From Picrophilus oshimae DSM 9789 (GTDB lineage: Archaea; Thermoplasmatota; Thermoplasmata; Thermoplasmatales; Thermoplasmataceae), in NCBI RefSeq assembly GCF_900176435.1, contig NZ_FWYE01000001.1, forward strand, positions 372,001 through 436,000: a DNA stretch of 64,000 bases. The letters run 5' to 3'. A model generated the notes under the pieces. It ran no database searches, had not been told where the DNA came from, and was given only the letters and a program-made list of their open reading frames with translations. Both the position numbers and the translations under genes were made by a program. Every line of letters starts with the position of its first letter. Position 1 is the first letter of the stretch. This document shows, one piece after another, positions 54,566 to 63,384 of the stretch.

Positions 54566-55420
54566 ATGGATTACATCATAGAGGATGGTTTTCATTTTGA
54601 TATAAAAAACGGAAAGAGCCCATCGTATTTAATAAATAAATACAGAACCGGACATGTTATAGGAAATGTCTATTTATTAAATAAATATGAGGCATTTTAC
54701 CTTTATTTAAAGAATAAGATAAGCATAGATGATGAATTTTTTAATGGAAACATTAAATTCTACATGGCATATGAAAATTTGATCGGCTCCGGCCTTTACG
54801 TTAAAATTCTCAATGATTGCTTTATGTGCAGGAAAAGCAGGAATTCAAGGTATAAAAAGGTAAGATTCATGCCAGATGACATTTTACTATCATTTAAGGA
54901 TCTATACAGCGATGATTCTAATATATACATAACCGTTGATGAGGAATACGAATCTGTATATTACAGCATGGAGAGAATTGATATAAAAGGCTCTAGAAAA
55001 GATGATTTTTCAGCAGCATCCATTGATGTTTCCTCCGGTGCGTACTTTGGCATGAACTGCCCTGAATGGTTTGGAATAGATTTCCATGGAAAAAGGCTGT
55101 TAAATGACTATGAAATAAGATTTTTGAATAATGATGTAAAAAGCAATGTTGATGTAATATACAAAGACTTAATAAAAAGGGGATTTATAGTCAAGAGCGG
55201 ATTTAAGTATGGCTCAAATTTCAGAATATATAAAAATTCCATGAATGAGCATTCAGATTACCTTGTTAATTACATGGATCACGATCTCTGGTATGTAATA
55301 GCAAGGGCCGTTCGCCTGGCATCCAATGTAAGAAAAAGGCTTATAATATCAGGTATAATTGATAATGATCCGGTTTATATAAAAATAGAGAGAATTAAGG
55401 ATATAAAAACAATCCTTTAA
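54566..55420 (+). CDS. endA: tRNA-splicing endonuclease
   Basis: Cuts bulge-helix-bulge introns in pre-tRNA and pre-rRNA. 284 residues, i.e. the two-domain homodimer type made of an inactive and an active half. The catalytic half has FKYGSNFRIYKNSM (tyrosine), EHSDYLVNYMD (histidine in the SEH-like motif) and RAVRLASNVRKRLIISG (lysine). The first half (residues 1-150) is the degenerate repeat expected of the alpha2 form. Its end overlaps rpsB by 4 bases on the opposite strand. Confidence 0.94.
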   Translation: MDYIIEDGFHFDIKNGKSPSYLINKYRTGHVIGNVYLLNKYEAFYLYLKNKISIDDEFFNGNIKFYMAYENLIGSGLYVKILNDCFMCRKSRNSRYKKVRFMPDDILLSFKDLYSDDSNIYITVDEEYESVYYSMERIDIKGSRKDDFSAASIDVSSGAYFGMNCPEWFGIDFHGKRLLNDYEIRFLNNDVKSNVDVIYKDLIKRGFIVKSGFKYGSNFRIYKNSMNEHSDYLVNYMDHDLWYVIARAVRLASNVRKRLIISGIIDNDPVYIKIERIKDIKTIL

Positions 55421-56019
55421 ATCTGGACCTCAAAGTCGTCTATTGTCTGCTTAAACTCATCGTATGATTTTATATCGCCACGGTTCTTTAAAATCTCGCG
55501 TGCAAGAAGCCAGTAGATAACTGCGAGTGATCTCCTGCCTTTATTGTTTGTTGGTATTATAAGATCTACAAAGTCTGTTTTGTTGTTTGCATCGCACATT
55601 GCAATTATTGGTATGCCAACCTTTATTGCCTCCTTCATTGCCTGGGTATCAGCCAGTGGATCCGTAACAAGTATAATCTTTGCCTCCGAGTAATTTGGCA
55701 GTGCCGGATTTGTAAGCGTGCCTGGTATAAACCTGCCAATTATTGATTTCGAGCCAACGACCTCTGAGAACTTCGATACCGGCCTGAATGCGTACTGCCT
55801 CTGTGCAACGGCCAGTATCTGCTCAGGCCTGTACCTTGCAAGCATCTTGCCGGCAATGATTAGTGCGTGGTTTGTCTTTCTTATATCAAGTATGTAAAGT
55901 CCATCGTTTCTTATCTTGAATATGTATGGATCCATATCCTTTGATTTTATCTGTGTGCCTATATGAATACCTGATTTCTGGTATTCATCCTCTGGTATTA
56001 ACAGCTCCTCTTCCATCAT
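55417..56019 (-). CDS. rpsB: 30S ribosomal protein S2 (uS2)
   Basis: Small-subunit protein. 200 residues in the archaeal size range. Conserved blocks are SGIHIGTQIKSKDMDPYIFK, RNDGLYILDIRKTNHALIIA, PVSKFSEVVGSKSIIGRFIP, GTLTNPALPNYSEAKIILV, and IPIIAMCDANNKTDFVDLII with PTNNKGRRSLAVIYWLL. The start (MMEEELL) is a pair of ATGs; either is possible. It is not in the usual archaeal rpoK/eno cluster here. The guaAB gene is 57 bases upstream on the same strand. Confidence 0.97.
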   Translation of the reverse strand: MMEEELLIPEDEYQKSGIHIGTQIKSKDMDPYIFKIRNDGLYILDIRKTNHALIIAGKMLARYRPEQILAVAQRQYAFRPVSKFSEVVGSKSIIGRFIPGTLTNPALPNYSEAKIILVTDPLADTQAMKEAIKVGIPIIAMCDANNKTDFVDLIIPTNNKGRRSLAVIYWLLAREILKNRGDIKSYDEFKQTIDDFEVQI

Positions 56020-56076
56020 AATATCACTTTTAACCTTTTTATGTAATTATTTATTATTATATAATTGTTTTATTTC

Positions 56077-56994
56077 TTATTCCCATTCTATAGTTGCAGG
56101 CGGTTTGCTTGTTATATCATAAACAACACGGTTTATCTCTGGTATTTCATCTGTTATCCTGTTTGATATGTTCTCAAGAACTGACCAGTCAGGCCTTGAG
56201 AATGTGCCTGACATGCCATCAATTGTGTCTATGAACCTGATCGCAATGGTAAGCCCATAGGTTCTCTGATCCCCGTGGATTCCGGTTGTTCTTACAGGTA
56301 AAAGAACTGGAAAGTACTGCCATGGTTTATCATTTAGTTTTGATGATTCGTATTCAACAATGTCCGTTGCCCTCCTTAGTATGTTAAGCTTTTCCTCTGT
56401 AACCTCGCCTATGATGCGTATTGCAAGTCCTGGCCCCGGAAATGGCTGTACCTCAGGCAGGCCCAGGTACCTGGATACCTCGCGTACCTCGTCCTTGTAG
56501 AGATCCCTCAAAGGTTCAACAAGCCTTAAATTCATCTTTTCAGGAAGACCGCCAACATTATGGTGGCTCTTGATGGTATCCCTGGATCCGCCACCGCTCT
56601 CTATCCAGTCCGGTGCTATCGTTCCCTGGAGCAGTGATTCCGCACCATAGTTTTTTGCCTCCTCCTCAAAAACCTCAATAAAGGTCCTTCCAATGATCTT
56701 TCTCTTTTCCTCAGGGTCTGTTACATTTCTTAACCTTGATATAAAAAGCGATGATCTGTCCAGTATCCTTCCGTTGACGTTATAACTTGAGAATATTTCC
56801 TTTATTCTTTTAATATCATTGTTCCTTAATAAACCTGTGTCTATGAAAACTGTTAATATATCGGTCTTCGCCATGGATGATATTACAGCCAGAAGTGTAC
56901 TATCCTGGCCGCCAGAGCATGCAAGTATGCCCCTTTTAACGTTTTTTTCTATGAATGAAACCGAATCTTTTATAAATTTCTCCGGATCCAACAT
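56077..56994 (-). CDS. guaAB: GMP synthase, ATP-pyrophosphatase subunit B
   Basis: Aminates XMP to GMP with ATP and ammonia delivered by a separate glutaminase subunit (not in this window), as in many archaea. 305 residues. The PP-loop is [20 protein letters not shown] (residues 22-41), followed by [28 protein letters not shown] and the C-terminal [20 protein letters not shown] and [14 protein letters not shown], which are the GMP synthase dimerisation motifs. No glutamine amidotransferase domain is present. Confidence 0.95.
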
Positions 56995-57024
56995 AAAAAG
57001 TAATAAATGGATAATATATTTATT

Positions 57025-57324
57025 TTATGTCTTCATGATTGCACCAAGGAAGATTAGAAGCGCTATTAATATTCCTATTATTGATGCAATCAAATAGAAG
57101 ACCGTTGGCTCAAGCACAGAGTAAACAAAGCTGACACGGAATACATCGTATGATCCGAAGATTACGAATAGGCCAAAGATTATGCCTATAACCAGCAGAA
57201 TTATGCCAACGGCACGGCTCCTGCCGGTTCCAAAGTAGGATGTTAGTATTCCAAGTATAATCATGGAAAGGGCAAACAGTGCAAGCAAAACCAAAACAAA
57301 AACAATCCAGTTCCAGTGAAACAT
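57025..57324 (-). CDS. Small three-helix membrane protein, unknown function
   Basis: 99 residues with predicted helices at about 6-28, 38-59 and 72-95, the last ending in basic MKT. The N-terminus begins MFHWNWIVFVLVLLALFALS. The loops are tiny. No family recognised. It lies 10 bases downstream of the Lrp-like domain gene on the same strand, so the two may be co-transcribed. Confidence 0.6.
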   Translation of the reverse strand: MFHWNWIVFVLVLLALFALSMIILGILTSYFGTGRSRAVGIILLVIGIIFGLFVIFGSYDVFRVSFVYSVLEPTVFYLIASIIGILIALLIFLGAIMKT

Positions 57325-57334
57325 GTTTACACCC

Positions 57335-57562
57335 TTATAGTTTTATCTCCATAAGCGTTTTTGTGTCTATAACGCCTGCTATCGTCCTTATATTATCAAT
57401 AATGTATTTCCCTATGTCACCGTTAACTGTTAGCTTGGCTATCATATCGTACTCGCCAAGCAGCGGATGGACCTCGATTATCCCGTTTAATGATGATATC
57501 TTTTGGTAAACCTCGTACTCCTTGCCAGGGATTATGCTTATTAATATAAAGGCTGTATCCAT
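57335..57562 (-). CDS. Stand-alone Lrp/AsnC effector domain (RAM)
   Basis: 75 residues, an entire ferredoxin-like RAM (Lrp/AsnC C-terminal) domain: DTAFILISIIPGKEYEVYQK, then ISSLNGIIEVHPLLGEYDMI, AKLTVNGDIGKYIIDNIRTI and GVIDTKTLMEIKL. There is no DNA-binding HTH domain, so it is not by itself a repressor; such proteins in archaea form oligomers that bind amino acids or small ligands. It precedes the three-helix membrane gene. Confidence 0.85.
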   Translation of the reverse strand: MDTAFILISIIPGKEYEVYQKISSLNGIIEVHPLLGEYDMIAKLTVNGDIGKYIIDNIRTIAGVIDTKTLMEIKL

Positions 57563-57608
57563 TTGGTGCTAAAATCCTATAACAAATATAAATCTTTGCA
57601 AGAGTAAC

Positions 57609-58508
57609 CTAAGATTTTGGCATGCTTTTTGAGAGTTTTATTAGTATTTTAAGTATCTCGCTTCTTGGCGGCTCCTCATATGCACCCTTGCAGAGCGCCT
57701 CAACAACGATTACATAGCTGGTAAATGTTGTTTCATAGATTCTTACCTGCAGCCTTCCCTTTATAAAATCCAGTGATTTCAATGCATCATAGGCCCTTGG
57801 TATAAAAATGTCTGGATCTATGTCCTTTGAAACCTCGAATTTTGTTCTTACAAGCCTGGAATCATTGACACCATGGACAAAGATTGCGGACTGTATCATT
57901 ATGCTGTTTGGTATCTTCAAAGGAACGTTGTCATCTGTAAGCATGGATGTGTACATTAATGAGATGTTTGTAACAACGCCTGTATAACCAGGAATTAAAA
58001 AATCGTTTGAATAGAACTTCGGCGGGTATGCTGGTGCATCAAGACCGTACTGCCATGTTGATACTGTTATCCTGTCGCCAACCTTAAAGGGCCTTGATCC
58101 AACAACGGCTATACCACCAAATATGTTTGAAAGGACATCCTGTGATGCAAGACCAAGAACAAGGCCTGCAAAGCCACCGGCTGCAAGTGCGGCGCCTATA
58201 TCAATCTTTAAAATTGAGAAGAAAATAACTGCTGTTATTATATATCCGATTAATTTTATTGTAAAATTCATTGTACCGGCGGTTGATTGCCCTGCAAGAT
58301 TCCTTGTTGTCCTTGATAAAATATCCGCAGAGAAGTTTGTTATTAATACTCCGGCAATAGCTATTAATATTCCATAGAAAACCAGATGATATTCATCTGC
58401 TATCTGGTTATGAAATACAAATTGAAGGACCAGGAGCAGGACGAATAATACAATTACGCTAATTAAGGTTATTACAAGATAGGATATTGCCCTGGAGCGT
58501 TTTATCAT
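57609..58508 (-). CDS. MscS-family mechanosensitive channel
   Basis: 299 residues. Helices at about 10-31, 41-62 and 85-101 lead into the pore-lining helix with the Gly/Ala pattern IGAALAAGGFAGLVLGLASQ, followed by DVLSNIFGGIAVVGSRPFKV with GDRITV, the beginning of the cytoplasmic beta domain. The region then contains NISLMYTSMLTDDNVPLKIP and a C-terminal domain. It would open under osmotic downshock. The gene has no operon partner. Confidence 0.92.
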   Translation of the reverse strand: MIKRSRAISYLVITLISVIVLFVLLLVLQFVFHNQIADEYHLVFYGILIAIAGVLITNFSADILSRTTRNLAGQSTAGTMNFTIKLIGYIITAVIFFSILKIDIGAALAAGGFAGLVLGLASQDVLSNIFGGIAVVGSRPFKVGDRITVSTWQYGLDAPAYPPKFYSNDFLIPGYTGVVTNISLMYTSMLTDDNVPLKIPNSIMIQSAIFVHGVNDSRLVRTKFEVSKDIDPDIFIPRAYDALKSLDFIKGRLQVRIYETTFTSYVIVVEALCKGAYEEPPRSEILKILIKLSKSMPKS

Positions 58509-58619
58509 ATGATCACCTAAAATATTTGCTTATTTATCTATTTTATAAATAGGTATTGTTTAAATTATTTATAAGACATTTTCATGAAATACTTTTATAT
58601 TAAATAAAGATCAGCTATC

Positions 58620-58793
58620 ATGTACTATTTTAAATGCCGTGATCTTGGATGGGACTGCTCGTTTGAACATCATGCCAGTGTTAAGGAGGATCTTTTACCA
58701 AGGATAAGAACGCATTTTCATTATGCACACCGCATTGATGAGATTGATCCTGATATGGAAAAAAAGATCTTTTCTGTTGTAACAGAACAGTGA
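58620..58793 (+). CDS. DUF1059 small protein
   Basis: 57 residues. YYFKCRDLGWDCSFEHHASV with the paired cysteines (C6, C13), then LLPRIRTHFHYAHRIDEIDP, is the DUF1059 pattern: a short CxxxGxxCxF motif followed by an amphipathic helix with histidines; a small metal-binding protein is plausible. It is too short for common gene prediction cut-offs. Stop TGA 58793 lies 6 bases before the hisS ATG, so they are co-transcribed. Function is unknown. Confidence 0.8.
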   Translation: MYYFKCRDLGWDCSFEHHASVKEDLLPRIRTHFHYAHRIDEIDPDMEKKIFSVVTEQ

Positions 58794-58799
58794 TTTTTT

Positions 58800-60071
58800 A
58801 TGAAGATAGAGCGATTGAAGGGCTTCAGGGATCACTATCCGGATGATATGGAAATACGCTATGATTTCATTAAAAAGATGATGGATACTGCAATATCCTT
58901 TGGATATAAAATGATAGACTTTCCATCGCTGGAATCCATGGATCTTTACAGGCTTAAATCAGGAACGGAACTTGTTGAGCAGACGTTTTCATTTACAGAT
59001 AAGGGCGGCAGGGAGGTTACAATGATTCCAGAGGCAACACCATCAACTATGAGAATGCTCACATCAAGAAAGGATATTAAAATGCCGGCAAGATGGTTCT
59101 CAATACCAAAGGTCTGGCGCTACGAGGAGCCCCAGGAGGGCAGATACAGGGAGCATATACAGTTCAATGCAGACATGTTTGGTGCAGATTCACCAGAGGC
59201 TGATGCCGAGATAATAGGTCTGGCGGCAACGATACTTGATAACCTTGGCCTCTCCGGACAGTATGAAATAAACGTAAATGATAGGTATTTAATGGAGCTG
59301 ATTCTCAGGGATCTTGGCTCAAAGAATCCTGTTGATTTATTTCCAGTTATAGACAGATTTAAAAAGATGGATTTAACCGACTTCAAGAAAAGGCTGCTAA
59401 AAGATCTTGATGATGATGCATCAGAAAAACTAATATCTCTGCTTAAAGACAAGATTGATATAAATGATGTTGAAAGATTATTAAATGGCTATGCAAATGA
59501 TGTTATGGAAAGGGTAAAAAGGTTAAAGGATACCTTTGCGCTTACCTCGAAATATACAAAGAGTAAATTGAACATAGATTTGTCTGTTGTACGTGGCCTT
59601 TCATATTATACCGGCATAGTCTTCGAGGCCTTTGACATTTCAGGAGAGCTCAGGGCCATACTTGGTGGTGGCAGGTATGACAATTTATCGAACCTTTTTA
59701 TAAATGAGAGCATACCTGCTGTTGGCTTTGCAATAGGCGATGCTGTAATAGAGCTTTTATTAAAAAGGAACAACCTCTGGAATTATAAAGATAAAAGAAA
59801 GAGATATTACGTTGTTAATATCTCATCGAGTCCAGAAGCCCATATAGAGATATTAAACAAAATAAGAGGATCAGGCAACATTGCAATATCAGAGGTGAAT
59901 AAAAGAAAGATGCAAACGATAATAAAATACGCCGAGAGCATTAAATGCGACTTTTTAATAATCATTGGTGATAGGGAATTATCATCAAAAAAGATGACTA
60001 TAAAGAACCTAAGAACCCAGGAGCAGGCCGAGATAGATGTTGATGATTTTATTAATAATATAAATTCATAA
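58800..60071 (+). CDS. hisS: Histidyl-tRNA synthetase
   Basis: Charges tRNA-His. 423 residues, normal for HisRS. The N-terminal RLKGFRDHYPDDMEIRYDFI precedes motif 1; motif 2 is VWRYEEPQEGRYREHIQFNA; the histidine-specific RGLSYYTGIVFEAF and motif 3 GGGRYDNLSNLF ... VGFAIGDAVIEL follow, and the C-terminal anticodon-binding domain starts near KRYYVVNISSS. The N-terminal region of HisZ is absent, so it is not the regulatory paralogue. It follows the DUF1059 gene by 6 bases. Confidence 0.96.
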   Translation: MKIERLKGFRDHYPDDMEIRYDFIKKMMDTAISFGYKMIDFPSLESMDLYRLKSGTELVEQTFSFTDKGGREVTMIPEATPSTMRMLTSRKDIKMPARWFSIPKVWRYEEPQEGRYREHIQFNADMFGADSPEADAEIIGLAATILDNLGLSGQYEINVNDRYLMELILRDLGSKNPVDLFPVIDRFKKMDLTDFKKRLLKDLDDDASEKLISLLKDKIDINDVERLLNGYANDVMERVKRLKDTFALTSKYTKSKLNIDLSVVRGLSYYTGIVFEAFDISGELRAILGGGRYDNLSNLFINESIPAVGFAIGDAVIELLLKRNNLWNYKDKRKRYYVVNISSSPEAHIEILNKIRGSGNIAISEVNKRKMQTIIKYAESIKCDFLIIIGDRELSSKKMTIKNLRTQEQAEIDVDDFINNINS

Positions 60072-60114
60072 ATTTTTATGGAAAATATTATAACTAAATT
60101 AGTATTGTTTTTTT

Positions 60115-60435
60115 ATGATTTATGATTTAATTGATTTAAATGATCTTGAGGACGGGAAATTAAAAAAGGTTTCGTTAAATGATATAGAGGTTCTTTTATA
60201 CAGGGATGGTTCCAGTGTATATGCATACGAGCCGTACTGCACACACGAAAAGTACGATCTTTCCGAGGGTTTTATAGAGGATGGTTGCATAGTCTGCCCA
60301 AACCATTTTGCTTCATTTGAGATATCATCAGGAAATGTAAGAAGCGGACCTGAGGGCGATGATGAAAATATCAATAATTTAAGGATGTATAAGGTAATAT
60401 TGAAGAATGGAAGGGTAATGGTCGATATACCATGA
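60115..60435 (+). CDS. Rieske-type [2Fe-2S] protein
   Basis: 106 residues, soluble (no signal or anchor). The first cluster motif is CTHEKYD (Cys-x-His) at about residue 42, and the second is CIVCPNHFASFEI (Cys-x2-His) at about residue 62, the normal Rieske ligand set. Length matches small Rieske ferredoxins that serve as electron carriers in dioxygenases or nitrite reductase-like systems. Its stop overlaps the ATG of the ETF gene by 4 bases, so the two are translated together; this is the main hint at a redox partner. Confidence 0.9.
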   Translation: MIYDLIDLNDLEDGKLKKVSLNDIEVLLYRDGSSVYAYEPYCTHEKYDLSEGFIEDGCIVCPNHFASFEISSGNVRSGPEGDDENINNLRMYKVILKNGRVMVDIP

Positions 60436-62099
60436 TACTGGTCTTAATAAAGCAGGTTCCTGATGTTAATGAGATAAAATTTGATGAGAAAACAAGGAGA
60501 ATAGTAAGGGACAACGTTAAATTATTGATGAATTCCTTTGACAAGAAGGCCGTTGAGGAATCAATAAGGTTATCTGAAAGATATAACCTTGACACTGCCG
60601 TTGCAACGATGGGCCCGCCACAGGCAATAACAGTTCTTGAGGAGGCAATAAGGATGGGTGTTAACTCTGGATATTTAATATCAGATAGAAAGTTCGGTGG
60701 TGCTGATACCTGGGTTACCTCAAAGGTGCTTTCAGAGTTTATAAAGATGCTCCGGCCTGATATTGTATTAATGGGCAAGTATTCCCTTGATGGCGAGACT
60801 TCCCAGGTTCCACCTGAGACGGCATACATGGCAGGTTACAATTTTATATCATCGGTATCAAGGATAGATATAGAAAACGATGATGTTTATGTTAACAGGG
60901 ATGAGGACTACGGCATATCAAGGTACAGGATAAGGATGCCGCTGGTAATATCAGTAAGTGAGAAGATAAACAAGGCGAGGCAGGCAGGAAACATAAATGT
61001 TGAAAACAGAATAAAGGTCATAACGGCAGATGACATAAAAAACATCTCTGGATCTGATTCACTGACCGTTGTAACAAACACGTTTCAATCATCTATAAAA
61101 AGGAATAATAAATTCATTGGTTTTGATGAGTTTTTGTCATTAATAAATAATTTCCATGGAAGGCACGAATCTATTGAGAAAAAAATGTTAAAACCACCTG
61201 GTGATTCAATCTCACTTGGCCTGGCAGTTGATGATCCTGAAACATCAATGGAAATAGCATCAAAGATGGCATCCATTGGAAATTCCAGGATAGTTTTTAT
61301 AGGAAACATAGAGCCGGAGAGATTAAAAGGCATTCCATGCCATGAGTATATCTATTTAAAATCAGATACCTATGGATTCATAGATTATGCTACAGACTAT
61401 ATAAAAAAAATGAATCCATTGTATGTTCTTATACCATCGAATCTTAACGGCAGGGATATAGCGGCAAACATAGCAGCAAGGCTTTCTCTTGGGCTCACGG
61501 CGGATTGCATAGATATAAAATTCAATGGTAAAAAACTTGTACAGTACAAGCCATCCTTCGGCGGCGGCATAATAGCAGAGATAGAATCCAGAACAGAGCC
61601 CGCAATGGCAACAATAAGGCCAGGCATGTTCATTAACAACTATTACGGAAATCCAGAGGTAAAAATCATCGAGTACAAAAAGATGAACAGTTTTGAATTG
61701 CTTGAGTCAAGGACAATAAGCGAATCATATATAAATCTTGATAGGGATATTATATTTGGCATAGGCCGTGGACTTGATAAGGATATGATACCAAAGGTTC
61801 TTGAAATTGCAGATAAAATCAATGCCGGCGTTGGTGCAACCAGGAAGGTTGTTGACATAAATTTAATGCCAAGGCAGGTTCAGATAGGACTAACAGGCAG
61901 GTCGATATCCCCTGGAATATATATAGCACTGGGCATCTCCGGTTCGGATAACCATGTTGTTGGATTAAGATACGCAGGTAAGATAATAGCGGTTAACAAC
62001 AGCATTGATGCCAATATATTTAAATATTCTGACTACGGCATACTTATGGATGTCAACGACTTCGTAAGAAGGCTCCATGAAAAAGTTTTTAAAAATTAG
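60432..62099 (+). CDS. Electron transfer flavoprotein, beta and alpha subunits fused
   Basis: 555 residues. The first half (about 1-240) is ETF beta: MILVLIKQVPDVNEIKFDEK and SFDKKAVEESIRLSE, with an AMP-type loop LDGETSQVPPETAYMAG. The second half (about 250-555) is ETF alpha, ending in the FAD-binding domain QVQIGLTGRSISPGIYIALG, ISGSDNHVVGLRYAG and IIAVNNSIDANIFKYSDYGI. In most organisms these are two genes (fixA/fixB). FAD-binding motifs are intact, so it should be functional in accepting electrons from acyl-CoA dehydrogenases or related flavoproteins. The ATG overlaps the Rieske gene stop. Confidence 0.92.
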   Translation: MILVLIKQVPDVNEIKFDEKTRRIVRDNVKLLMNSFDKKAVEESIRLSERYNLDTAVATMGPPQAITVLEEAIRMGVNSGYLISDRKFGGADTWVTSKVLSEFIKMLRPDIVLMGKYSLDGETSQVPPETAYMAGYNFISSVSRIDIENDDVYVNRDEDYGISRYRIRMPLVISVSEKINKARQAGNINVENRIKVITADDIKNISGSDSLTVVTNTFQSSIKRNNKFIGFDEFLSLINNFHGRHESIEKKMLKPPGDSISLGLAVDDPETSMEIASKMASIGNSRIVFIGNIEPERLKGIPCHEYIYLKSDTYGFIDYATDYIKKMNPLYVLIPSNLNGRDIAANIAARLSLGLTADCIDIKFNGKKLVQYKPSFGGGIIAEIESRTEPAMATIRPGMFINNYYGNPEVKIIEYKKMNSFELLESRTISESYINLDRDIIFGIGRGLDKDMIPKVLEIADKINAGVGATRKVVDINLMPRQVQIGLTGRSISPGIYIALGISGSDNHVVGLRYAGKIIAVNNSIDANIFKYSDYGILMDVNDFVRRLHEKVFKN

Positions 62100-62142
62100 T
62101 ATTTTTTCTTAATATTTATATACATTTCAAAGTTATCTATTC

Positions 62143-63327
62143 ATGAAATACGAATTCTCGGACAATTTAAATTATATGAAATCATCCGCAATAAGGAATC
62201 TGTTAAAATACATACAGCAGCCTGGAATGATCTCATTTGGCGGCGGAATGCCAAACCCGGAGACCTTTCCAATAGATAAGATAATGGAGATCACAAATGA
62301 TGTTTTAAAAAATTATGGAAAGAGTGCATTGCAGTACGGTACAACAGACGGCCTCAAACTTTTAAGGGATGAGCTTGTTAAATTCATATTAAAGGATGAG
62401 AATATAAAATGTGGCCCTGAGAACATATTTATAACAACAGGATCACAGCAGGCACTGTACGCTCTTTCAAAGATCTTTGCAAATCCAGGCGATAAGGTAA
62501 TACTTGAAGCACCGACATACGTTGGTATGATATCATCTTTAAATGCCAATGCCGTGGATTCAGAATCAATAGGAATGGACGAAAACGGAATGATTGTTGA
62601 GAACCTCGAGGAAAAGATAAAATCAATGATAAAAGATGGTAAAAAGCCCAGGTTTATATATACAATACCAACATTTCAGAATCCTGCAGGTTATACAATG
62701 CCGCTGGACAGAAGAAAACATTTAATAGAGATATCAAAAAAATACGAGATACCTGTAATAGAGGATAATCCATATGGCGATTTAAGATACTCTGGAAGCA
62801 AGGTACCAACACTGAAAAGCCTTGATGATGATGTTATATACCTTGGAACGTTCTCAAAGGTCATGGCGCCCGGGTTGAGAACCGGATATGTAATAGCAAG
62901 TGAGGACGTTGCATCGAAGTTAAACCTTTTAAAACAGGCACTTGATCTTGCAGGCGATTCTTTCTCACAGTACATAGCCTATGAATACCTTAAAAACGGT
63001 ATAATATACGAGCAGATACCAAAAACCATAGAATTATATAAAAGAAAGAGAAATGTTATGCTTGAGGCACTGGACGAGCATGTTGACAATGCCGAGTGGT
63101 CAAAACCAGATGGTGGCATGTTCCTCTGGCTAAGGATAAAAAAGAACGTGGATTCAGAGAAACTCCTTGAAAAGGCCATAGAGAAAAAGGTTGCTTATGT
63201 TCCAGGCTCTGCGTTTTATCATAAAAACCCGGAATTAAATACAATGAGGCTGAATTTCACCTACGCAGATGATGATGATATAAAGGATGGTATAAAGAGG
63301 CTTGGCCAGGTGATAGCCGAGGCATAA
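62143..63327 (+). CDS. PLP-dependent aminotransferase, class I (2-aminoadipate/aromatic type)
   Basis: 394 residues. The PLP Schiff-base lysine is in YLGTFSKVMAPGLRTGYV (about K246). The N-terminal substrate region is PGMISFGGGMPNPETFPIDK with LQYGTTDGLKLLRDELVKF, and IEDNPYGDLRYSG precedes the lysine. GGG-PNPETFP is typical of the LysN-like / MocR-type subgroup, which acts on 2-aminoadipate, aromatic or branched-chain amino acids. No HTH domain is present. It stands alone. Confidence 0.9.
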   Translation: MKYEFSDNLNYMKSSAIRNLLKYIQQPGMISFGGGMPNPETFPIDKIMEITNDVLKNYGKSALQYGTTDGLKLLRDELVKFILKDENIKCGPENIFITTGSQQALYALSKIFANPGDKVILEAPTYVGMISSLNANAVDSESIGMDENGMIVENLEEKIKSMIKDGKKPRFIYTIPTFQNPAGYTMPLDRRKHLIEISKKYEIPVIEDNPYGDLRYSGSKVPTLKSLDDDVIYLGTFSKVMAPGLRTGYVIASEDVASKLNLLKQALDLAGDSFSQYIAYEYLKNGIIYEQIPKTIELYKRKRNVMLEALDEHVDNAEWSKPDGGMFLWLRIKKNVDSEKLLEKAIEKKVAYVPGSAFYHKNPELNTMRLNFTYADDDDIKDGIKRLGQVIAEA

Positions 63328-63384
63328 ATTCTATTTATAATTCTATTTATAAATTTATTAATAAGTATTCAACATTATGATTTA

